From positions 1 through 5,067 of the forward strand of contig JAENVX010000464.1 in assembly GCA_016650355.1 (NCBI GenBank): 5,067 nt of DNA, written 5' to 3'. Within the stretch, counting starts at the first letter, position 1; each line of letters opens with the position of its first letter. Position numbers and translations under genes: made by a program. The DNA comes from Bacteroidia bacterium (GTDB lineage Bacteria > Bacteroidota > Bacteroidia > Cytophagales > Cyclobacteriaceae). This document shows positions 1 to 5,067 of this stretch, piece after piece. Under the pieces are notes generated by a model, which saw nothing but the letters and a program-made list of their open reading frames with translations, did not search any database and was not told the origin of the DNA.

Positions 1-515
1 AGTTTGATTTTCGGAGAGCTTTCAACAGAGATATTTCCAATTTCCTGTTGTGTCTGAATTAATCTCAAAAAATGAAAGACACCATAGAGTACGCCCACAT
101 CCTCAGTTGCAGCAATCACAATTACTTTTTTATTATTAATAGAAGTTTTTGTTATGATGAATCCTTCCTTGTCAATTGCGCTTAGCTTGTCTGACAGCTT
201 TAGTGAAGCAATTATTGGTGATGATGTTACCGTTCCTGCAATTATGTTGCCCTCTTTCAAACCGGTAGCTTTTATTGATGGCGTGGAATTTCCAAGCAGT
301 CCTGCTAATCCAATCTGCAATTCTTTTCTTGCTACGTTCAGGGTAGGGGATTCACCTTCGATCATCCAACCTGTTATACTCTTTTTGTAGGCGGACAATT
401 TCGTTTGGTCGGAAACAAGATCATATCTAAGCCAAAGTCTATATCCATCCTCTGCTTTTGCTTTAAAATTTGCAGAGAATAGAACAACAAGAAATAAGGC
501 TATGTTTTTCATCAT
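1..515 (-). CDS. Secreted GH67 alpha-glucuronidase, N-terminal part (runs off left edge)
   Basis: This gene is read leftward and cut by the window edge: 171 codons plus two bases are present, against roughly 700 residues for the family. It starts at one of two adjacent ATGs (515-513 or 512-510). Residues 1-21 look like a signal peptide: Lys3, a hydrophobic core (IALFLVVLF) and an AKA cleavage site before EDG, so export to the periplasm or outside is likely. No lipobox cysteine is present. The mature start EDGYRLWLRYD and the later block DVGVLYGVFHFLRLIQTQ (about residues 139-156) closely match the N-terminal domain of GH67 alpha-glucuronidases as I remember Cellvibrio GlcA67A. Known family activity is removal of (4-O-methyl)glucuronic acid from the non-reducing end of xylooligosaccharides. 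The catalytic TIM barrel and its carboxylates lie outside the window, so catalytic integrity cannot be judged. The gene is divergent from the sulfite reductase operon and probably belongs to a xylan-use locus to the left. Confidence 0.92.
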   Translation of the reverse strand, partial: MMKNIALFLVVLFSANFKAKAEDGYRLWLRYDLVSDQTKLSAYKKSITGWMIEGESPTLNVARKELQIGLAGLLGNSTPSIKATGLKEGNIIAGTVTSSPIIASLKLSDKLSAIDKEGFIITKTSINNKKVIVIAATEDVGVLYGVFHFLRLIQTQQEIGNISVESSPKIK

Positions 516-626
516 ACTATACAAACTATTTTAAAAAATTTAGATTGTAAGAATAACTAATGATTTCTAATCCGATTCCTTTTTTTACATGAAAGTTTTA
601 AAACGCAAAATCATTTTATGCCAGAA

Positions 627-636
627 CAATCGATTG
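627..636. repeat. 10-bp perfect palindrome, possible operator
   Basis: CAATCGATTG reads the same on both strands and sits near the middle of the divergent intergenic region, about 110 bp from each start codon. A dimeric regulator could bind such a site. The symmetry does not extend past 10 bp, and a chance occurrence in 278 bp is not rare, so function is only a suggestion. Confidence 0.25.
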
Positions 637-736
637 AATGTAATATTTTCGGATTGGTACGGAATAGGAGGGTCACGTAATAGAAGGTAATTTAAACCTT
701 TAGTCTACTAATTCTACCAAATTAATAGATTATACT

Positions 737-744
737 TATATTTG
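737..744 (+). promoter_or_regulatory. Bacteroidetes-type -7 box of the cobA-cysJ-cysI operon
   Basis: TATATTTG matches the TAnnTTTG -7 consensus used by the primary sigma factor of Bacteroidota. Transcription would start near 750, giving a leader of about 44 nt before the cobA ATG. The matching -33 element (TTTG or TTG about 19-21 bp upstream) is poor: only TTC-like sequence is seen around 712-714. Either the promoter is weak or activator-dependent, or the match is fortuitous. Confidence 0.45.
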
Positions 745-793
745 CCAAAACAAGTCCAAACCAACATATTGTGCTGCTCGAGGGACACTGAAA

Positions 794-1594
794 ATGCTAA
801 AAGGAAAAGTTATAATTGCTGGTGCTGGCCCGGGAGACCCAGAACTAATCACCCTTAAGGCTCTGCGTTACATTCAAGTGGCGGACGTCATTATTGTTGA
901 CAGATTGGTGAGTCACGGATTGTTGACAGACAATATAAAAGCCGGAGCCGTCATTCTACATGTTGGCAAGCGAGGTAGAAGTGATGAGTCAACCTCACAA
1001 CAAGCCATTAATGAATTATTAGTTGAACACGCTTTGCAAAACAAGCTCGTGTTGCGTTTGAAAGGAGGGGACATATCATTCTTTTCAAATATTCTCGATG
1101 AATTAAAGACACTTATTGATCACAATATTCCTTATGAAATTATTCCTGGTGTGACAGCTGGCTCTGGAGCAGCCGCTTATGCAGGCATCCCCCTTACCGC
1201 CAGGGGGTACTCCACATCAGTTCGATTCCTTACATGCTATGACCCAGAGAGTATAAGCTCGAATCTTTGGAATGAGTTAGCGGCCACAACTGATACGTTG
1301 GTATTCTATATGTCAACAGGGGTGATGGCAACAGTTGTTTCAAAATTATTGAGCAATAATATATCATTGGATAAAGAACTGGTGGTAATCGAACAGGCGA
1401 CTACTCCTAAACAAAGAGTGCACGTTTTCAAACTCACTGAATTTGTTGGAGCTGTAAAGGAATTCGGCTCGCCATCGATGGTAATTATTGGCCGTGTTGT
1501 AGGGCTACACGCCAGCTTTAAGTGGAAGGAAAATAGCAAGAGCTCAGGAAGCTATTTTGAACCTATTAAAAACAATTTAATATCTACTAATTGA
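794..1594 (+). CDS. cobA: Uroporphyrinogen-III C-methyltransferase (SUMT)
   Basis: A 266-residue cytoplasmic enzyme that uses two S-adenosylmethionines to methylate uroporphyrinogen III at C2 and C7, giving precorrin-2 for siroheme. Family motifs appear in order: the SAM-binding GAGPGDPELITLKA (residues 10-23), VGKRG (57-61), RLKGGD (88-93), IPGVTAGSGAAAYAGIPLTARG (117-138), TLVFYM (168-173), ATTPKQR (202-208) and SPSMVIIGRVV (226-236). Length fits a stand-alone SUMT; there is no N-terminal precorrin-2 dehydrogenase/ferrochelatase domain as in enterobacterial CysG. After RLKGGD the usual PFVFGRGGEE is replaced by ISFFSNILDE, which I believe recurs in Bacteroidota homologues. The ATG at 794 is preceded by GAGGGA at 780-785 with reasonable spacing. 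It leads the operon, ending 12 nt before cysJ, so it most likely supplies siroheme for the sulfite reductase rather than for cobalamin. Confidence 0.95.
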   Translation: MLKGKVIIAGAGPGDPELITLKALRYIQVADVIIVDRLVSHGLLTDNIKAGAVILHVGKRGRSDESTSQQAINELLVEHALQNKLVLRLKGGDISFFSNILDELKTLIDHNIPYEIIPGVTAGSGAAAYAGIPLTARGYSTSVRFLTCYDPESISSNLWNELAATTDTLVFYMSTGVMATVVSKLLSNNISLDKELVVIEQATTPKQRVHVFKLTEFVGAVKEFGSPSMVIIGRVVGLHASFKWKENSKSSGSYFEPIKNNLISTN

Positions 1595-1606
1595 ACTGAC
1601 AGGAAC

Positions 1607-3283
1607 ATGTTAGCGGAAACAAAACTAAAATCTCTTCATCAACTAGTTGAGAACCTGTCAAAGGAAGAACTAATATGGATCAATGGCTATTTGTCAGGGA
1701 TTGTTAAAACAAGTTCCAGCGATCAACCTTCAAAACCTGCTGTTGGCAAAATAACCATAGCGTTTGGTACAGAAACAGGGAATGCAAAAAAATTAGCTGC
1801 TGACTTTTCATTAAAAGCAAAAAAGGCAGGTATAACTGTTAAGCTATCAAGCCTGGATCAATATCGATTAAATGACCTGCAGAAGGAAGAATATTTCCTT
1901 GCAGTAATAAGCACCCATGGTGATGGAGAGCCTCCTGCCGCTGCAAAAAAATTCTACCAATACATTCACGAGAACAAACTTCAATTGAACAATCTTCGCT
2001 TTAGCGTTTTGGCGCTTGGCGATACTTCTTATCCTTTATTTTGTAAAACTGGGGAAGATGTAGATGCTAAATTGCAAAGTTATGGGGCACAAAGGGTTGC
2101 TCCACTTCAAAAGTGTGACACCGACTTTGAAGCAGATGCTAATGCTTGGTTTGAAGGCATACTCAATACCTTAAGTGGTGTGACAGCGGCCAAGGGTATA
2201 CACACTACGCCAAGCAAATCAATTGGAAAAAAGAATTATACAGGCACAATTCTAACAAAAATTAATCTTAACGGGAAGGATTCATCTAAGGAAACATATC
2301 ACATTGAAATTAGTGCCGATGATCTTGCTTATCAGCCAGGAGATTCTATTGGTGTAGTCCCTGAGAACCCGAAGGAAATAGTTCTCTCAGTGCTTCAGCT
2401 AATGAACTTAGATGGAAGCAAAAAACTTTCCTTCAAAAAAGAGGATGTATCCGTCTTTGATTTATTAAAGAAAAGGTTAAACATTACAGACTTGCCAGAA
2501 CGGGTAGTGAAAAAGTATGCAGCTATTGTTCAGCAAGAGTTGCCATCTACACGGATAGATTTACTTAATCTTCTAAGGATTTATCCTGTGAAAGATATTG
2601 ACCAGTTTGATGCAATTATTGGAATTTTAGAGCCAATCACTCCTCGTCTATACTCTATTTCTTCTTCTTTGCTCGCCCACTCGGGTGAAGTACACATTAC
2701 AGTGGCACGAAATTGCTTTACGCTTAATGAACAGGTTCATCGAGGGCTATGTTCAGATTACCTGACTCAACTGCCTGAAAATTCTTCGTTTGAATTTTAT
2801 ATTCACAAAAATTCGCAGTTCAAACTTCCTGATTCAGAAAAAGATATTATCATGATTGGACCCGGTACCGGGATTGCACCATTTCGTGCTTTTATTGAAG
2901 AGCGCGATACAATTGGGGCAAGCGGACGGAACTGGTTGTTTTTTGGCGATCAACATTTTACAAGTGATTTTCTTTATCAAACAGAAATTCAAAATCACGT
3001 ATATACGGGAGTTCTGACAAAAGTTAATACCGCCTTTTCTCGTGATCAGAAGCTGAAAGTTTATGTGCAGGATAGAATGAGCGAGCAAGGAGAAGAATTA
3101 TATCAATGGTTAATCTCAGGAGCATATTTATATGTGTGTGGATCAAAGGATCCAATGAGTACGGATGTTGAAAATACGTTGTTGAAAGTCATTCAGGAAT
3201 TCGGAAATAAGACTATTGAACAAGCACAGGCCTTTCTTGATTTGCTTGTGGAAGAAGGAAGGTATGCGAAGGATGTTTATTAA
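1607..3283 (+). CDS. cysJ: NADPH-sulfite reductase flavoprotein (alpha) subunit
   Basis: A 558-residue soluble diflavin reductase that moves electrons from NADPH to FAD to FMN and then to the CysI hemoprotein. Domains in order: a short helical leader ending EELIWINGYLSGI (20-32) as in E. coli CysJ; a flavodoxin-type FMN domain (about 48-190) with FGTETGNA (53-60), STHGDGEPPAAA (102-113) and LGDTSYPLFCKTG (137-149); a connecting/FAD domain with YQPGDSIGVVP (242-252) and RLYSISSS (347-354); and an NADP domain with GPGTGIAPFR (418-427), the SRxxxKxY set at Ser478, Arg479, Lys484 and Tyr486 that recognises the 2'-phosphate of NADPH, CGSKDPM (511-517), and the terminal RYAKDVY whose last tyrosine stacks on FAD. 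It is slightly shorter than E. coli CysJ (599). The ATG at 1607 follows AGGA at 1601-1604 and lies 12 nt after cobA. It ends in tandem TAA codons. A stand-alone diflavin reductase is less likely because cysI follows directly. Confidence 0.95.
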   Translation: MLAETKLKSLHQLVENLSKEELIWINGYLSGIVKTSSSDQPSKPAVGKITIAFGTETGNAKKLAADFSLKAKKAGITVKLSSLDQYRLNDLQKEEYFLAVISTHGDGEPPAAAKKFYQYIHENKLQLNNLRFSVLALGDTSYPLFCKTGEDVDAKLQSYGAQRVAPLQKCDTDFEADANAWFEGILNTLSGVTAAKGIHTTPSKSIGKKNYTGTILTKINLNGKDSSKETYHIEISADDLAYQPGDSIGVVPENPKEIVLSVLQLMNLDGSKKLSFKKEDVSVFDLLKKRLNITDLPERVVKKYAAIVQQELPSTRIDLLNLLRIYPVKDIDQFDAIIGILEPITPRLYSISSSLLAHSGEVHITVARNCFTLNEQVHRGLCSDYLTQLPENSSFEFYIHKNSQFKLPDSEKDIIMIGPGTGIAPFRAFIEERDTIGASGRNWLFFGDQHFTSDFLYQTEIQNHVYTGVLTKVNTAFSRDQKLKVYVQDRMSEQGEELYQWLISGAYLYVCGSKDPMSTDVENTLLKVIQEFGNKTIEQAQAFLDLLVEEGRYAKDVY

Positions 3284-3296
3284 TAAGTAATTGAGC

Positions 3297-4967
3297 ATGT
3301 CAGAAAAAATAAGTCTTTCGCCTATTGAAAAAGTCAAGATTGACAGTCATGGCCTAAGAGGTACTATACATCAAAGTCTAAAAGACGAAGTGACTGGCGC
3401 GATTCGCGAAGATGATCAGGCCGTGATTAAGTTCCATGGCATGTATCAGCAAGACGATCGGGACGTGCGTGAAGAAAGGGCAGAAAAAAAATTAGATCGT
3501 CTGTATTCTTTTATGATTCGCCTTCGGTTGCCTGGCGGTTTTCTTACCTCTCAGCAGTGGATTGCCACACACGAAATTGCCGAAGAGCACGCTACTGGCG
3601 TTATTAAAATCACTACACGCCAGACATTACAGCTTCACGGTATCTTCAAGTCAAAAATTAAGCCGACTATCCAGGCTTTCAACAGAAGTAAATTAGACTC
3701 GATTGCCACTTGTGGCGATATCAATCGCAATGTTGTATGCGCCTCGCACCCAAAGCAATCACCACTTCATGAAAAAGTGTTTGCTTATGCCGATAAGATC
3801 AGTGAAATGCTGATGCCGAAAACAAGGGCGTACTATGAAATTTGGCTTGACGATGAAAAAATTCTTGACAAAAAAGAGGAAGAGGATCCCTTGTACCAGG
3901 ATGCATACCTTCCCCGCAAGTTCAAGATTGCCATTGCGATACCACCCAACAACGATGTTGATGTGTTTGCCAACGATATTGGTCTCATCGCAATAATAGA
4001 GAACAATGAATTGATTGGCTTCAACATTGCCATTGGTGGAGGATTGTCTGCTACGCATGGAAATAGTGATACCTATCCCAGACTGGCAACGGTCATTGGT
4101 TTTTGCGCCAGCGAAGAACAGACATTCAAAGCCATTTATGAAACGCTTACTATTCAACGCGATTTTGGTAATCGTAGCGATAGAAAATTAGCACGACTTA
4201 AATATACGATAGACAAATACGGCATTAGGTGGTTTAAAGATGAACTTGAAAGAAGAGTCGGGTTTAAATTGGAGACAGCCAGGAATTACGAATTTACTGA
4301 TCGTAAAGATTATTATGGATGGCAGCAAAATCACAAAGGCTATTGGTACTACAACGTATTTGTGGAGAATGGGAGAATTCTTGATGATGATAAAATTAAA
4401 TTAAAATCTGCGTTGTTTGAGATTGCAAAGACAGGTAAGGCTAATTTTAGATTTACGTGCAATCAAAATCTAATTTTATCAGACATCTTGGAGAAAGATA
4501 AAATTAGTATTCAAAAGATTTTAGAGCGTTATAAGATTACTGCGCATACTGAAAATGCCACCGCTATCCGAAAGAATTCCATGGCGTGTGTTGCGTTGAG
4601 TACGTGTCCGTTGGCACTGGCTGAAGGGCAGCGCTACTTGCCCTCGCTAATCTCTAAAATTGAGCCTTTATTAAATAAACATGGGCTGAAAGAGGAGGAT
4701 ATCATCGTTCGTATGACGGGCTGCCCAAATGGGTGCGCACGTCCTTATCTTGCAGAGATTGGTTTTGTTGGGACTTCTCCAGGGCGATATAATTTACATT
4801 TGGGCGGTGATCATCAAGGTAAGCGCCTTAATAAACTCTATAGGGAAAGTCTTGATGAACAATCCATTCTCAATGAGTTGGATAAATTATTTTCTGATTT
4901 CAAAATGGGACGAAACAAGGCAGAGGGCTTTGGCGATTTTGCTTTACGACATCAGGGAGGCAATTGA
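3297..4967 (+). CDS. cysI: Sulfite reductase hemoprotein (beta) subunit
   Basis: The catalytic subunit that reduces sulfite to sulfide with six electrons, in the cytoplasm, partnered with CysJ. Numbered from ATG 3297 (556 residues), it shows GLRGTI (19-24), FHGMYQQDDRDVREERAEKKL (46-66), RLPGG (77-81), INRNV (142-146) and PRKFK (206-210). Arg77, Arg144, Lys208 and Lys210 align with E. coli Arg83, Arg153, Lys215 and Lys217, which bind sulfite. Cys431, Cys437, Cys476 and Cys480 (CX5C and GCPNGC) are the ligands of the [4Fe-4S]-siroheme centre. It looks fully active, and the PGRYNLHLGG motif follows. The tail after EGFGDFALR is only HQGGN, about 14 residues shorter than in E. coli CysI (570). 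An in-frame TTG at 3291 would add two residues; I chose the ATG because no ribosome site favours TTG. The gap to cysJ is 13 nt (7 from the TTG). A nitrite reductase is less likely given the CysJ partner. Confidence 0.95.
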   Translation: MSEKISLSPIEKVKIDSHGLRGTIHQSLKDEVTGAIREDDQAVIKFHGMYQQDDRDVREERAEKKLDRLYSFMIRLRLPGGFLTSQQWIATHEIAEEHATGVIKITTRQTLQLHGIFKSKIKPTIQAFNRSKLDSIATCGDINRNVVCASHPKQSPLHEKVFAYADKISEMLMPKTRAYYEIWLDDEKILDKKEEEDPLYQDAYLPRKFKIAIAIPPNNDVDVFANDIGLIAIIENNELIGFNIAIGGGLSATHGNSDTYPRLATVIGFCASEEQTFKAIYETLTIQRDFGNRSDRKLARLKYTIDKYGIRWFKDELERRVGFKLETARNYEFTDRKDYYGWQQNHKGYWYYNVFVENGRILDDDKIKLKSALFEIAKTGKANFRFTCNQNLILSDILEKDKISIQKILERYKITAHTENATAIRKNSMACVALSTCPLALAEGQRYLPSLISKIEPLLNKHGLKEEDIIVRMTGCPNGCARPYLAEIGFVGTSPGRYNLHLGGDHQGKRLNKLYRESLDEQSILNELDKLFSDFKMGRNKAEGFGDFALRHQGGN

Positions 4968-5057
4968 TGAGGGACAAAGGACATCTTTGAAAAGGGGAGG
5001 AGCTAACATCATACTTGTATGCTTCGCATCATACCAAAGATTGGGTTGAAAAAATAG
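4968..5057 (+). other. Spacer after cysI with no recognised gene or strong terminator
   Basis: Ninety bases separate cysI from a possible next start. A purine-rich GGGGAGGAG at 4994-5002 resembles a strong ribosome-binding site, but no ATG or GTG follows at normal spacing. The nearest ATG (5019) is 16 nt away and opens only a 12-codon frame ending at TAG 5055-5057. A different frame (from 4991) stays open to the window end without an ATG or GTG start. No GC-rich hairpin followed by a T run is present, so transcription could continue rightward. Confidence 0.5.
5007..5034. repeat. 8-bp direct repeat with overlapping small inverted repeats
   Basis: CATCATAC occurs at 5007-5014 and again at 5027-5034, 20 bp apart. 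Between them GTATG (5017-5021) is complementary to CATAC in either copy, and ATGC/GCAT (5019-5022, 5026-5029) can pair around TTC. Two alternative short hairpins are therefore possible, each weak. It may be a minor RNA fold between cysI and the next gene, or chance. Confidence 0.4.
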
Positions 5058-5067
5058 ATGAGCAATG
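5058..5067 (+). CDS. Possible start of the next operon gene, cut by right edge
   Basis: An ATG at 5058 directly after a TAG stop opens a frame beginning Met-Ser-Asn, with only ten bases in the window. The A-rich sequence just upstream (GAAAAAATAG) is compatible with Bacteroidota starts, which often lack a Shine-Dalgarno sequence. The product cannot be known from this. By context, a precorrin-2 dehydrogenase/ferrochelatase or another sulfate-assimilation enzyme would fit, because the siroheme pathway is incomplete here; that is inference only. An alternative is that the gene starts further left in another frame, for example at TTG 5015, which also stays open to the end. Confidence 0.3.

Larger units (their letters stand above)
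516..793. other. Divergent intergenic region between GH67 gene and cobA
   Basis: This is 278 bp of AT-rich non-coding sequence from which both flanking genes are transcribed outward, so it should carry two promoters. Visible on the plus strand is a Bacteroidetes-type -7 box at 737-744. I found no exact TAnnTTTG on the minus strand for the GH67 gene. There is a perfect 10-bp palindrome CAATCGATTG at 627-636, and a small inverted repeat AAGGT/ACCTT at 684-688 and 696-700 with a 7-nt loop. I do not recognise a SAM riboswitch or another known riboswitch core, a tRNA or a terminator. A 33-codon frame at 589-690 has no convincing ribosome site or recognisable product. Confidence 0.7.

Noticed and set aside
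154..390. Plus-strand open frame of 78 codons
   Set aside because: It lies antisense within the well-supported GH67 coding sequence and encodes nothing recognisable.
522..528. TAGTTTG on the minus strand as a -7 box for the GH67 gene
   Set aside because: It is one base short of the TAnnTTTG spacing and would start transcription almost on the start codon.
569..655. Inverted repeat AATCCGA (569-575) and TCGGATT (649-655)
   Set aside because: A 7-bp match 73 bp apart is expected by chance in a region of this size.
589..690. 33-codon plus-strand frame in the intergenic region
   Set aside because: It has no ribosome-binding site, no recognisable product and no operon link; a frame of this length arises easily by chance.
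684..700. AAGGT/ACCTT hairpin as a terminator or riboswitch stem
   Set aside because: It is only five base pairs, AT-rich, with no T run, and lies between divergent genes where no terminator is needed; no riboswitch core surrounds it.
1306..1539. Minus-strand open frame inside cobA
   Set aside because: It overlaps conserved SUMT coding sequence on the other strand and has no family features.
2834..3337. Minus-strand open frames across the cysJ 3' end and cysI start
   Set aside because: They are antisense to conserved NADP-domain and CysI codons, with no recognisable protein or start signals.
3759..4157. Two overlapping minus-strand open frames (132 and 66 codons) inside cysI
   Set aside because: Both are shadows of the conserved CysI sequence on the plus strand; no domain is recognised.
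4729..5049. 106-codon plus-strand frame overlapping the cysI end
   Set aside because: Most of it is out of frame over the conserved CysI 3' part; the unique tail is unrecognised and has no start of its own.

Overview
The window reads as part of a Bacteroidota chromosome, probably a Cytophagales- or Sphingobacteriales-like free-living degrader. The grounds are AT-rich coding sequence, weak Shine-Dalgarno signals, a Bacteroidetes-type -7 promoter box (TATATTTG, 737-744) in front of the main operon, and protein variants (notably in CobA) that I associate with this phylum. No mobile element, CRISPR array, tRNA or rRNA is visible. The taxonomic call is inference from family resemblance, not a search result.

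Layout: (1) 1-515, minus strand, holds the first 171 codons of a secreted GH67 alpha-glucuronidase, which removes (4-O-methyl)glucuronic acid from xylan fragments; the rest lies beyond the left edge. (2) 516-793 is a divergent intergenic region with promoter-like sequence for the rightward operon and a 10-bp palindrome, but no convincing gene. (3) 794-4967, plus strand, is a tight three-gene operon: cobA/SUMT (uroporphyrinogen-III C-methyltransferase), cysJ (diflavin NADPH reductase, sulfite reductase alpha subunit) and cysI (siroheme/[4Fe-4S] sulfite reductase beta subunit). The gaps are about 12 nt between cobA and cysJ and 7-13 nt between cysJ and cysI. (4) 4968-5057 is a short spacer with an 8-bp direct repeat and possible small hairpins. 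(5) An ATG at 5058, immediately after a stop codon, may be the first codon of another gene cut off by the right edge.

How the genes work together: CobA makes precorrin-2 from uroporphyrinogen III, the first committed step to siroheme. CysJ passes electrons from NADPH through FAD and FMN to CysI, which uses siroheme coupled to a [4Fe-4S] cluster to reduce sulfite to sulfide with six electrons. Cofactor supply and the enzyme that uses it are therefore encoded together. The precorrin-2 dehydrogenase/ferrochelatase needed to finish siroheme is not in the window and is not fused to CobA.

The window is mostly ordinary primary metabolism. I found no evidence of a new system. The points worth a second look are modest: a variant CobA loop, an unusually short CysI C-terminal tail, and the small repeat after cysI.
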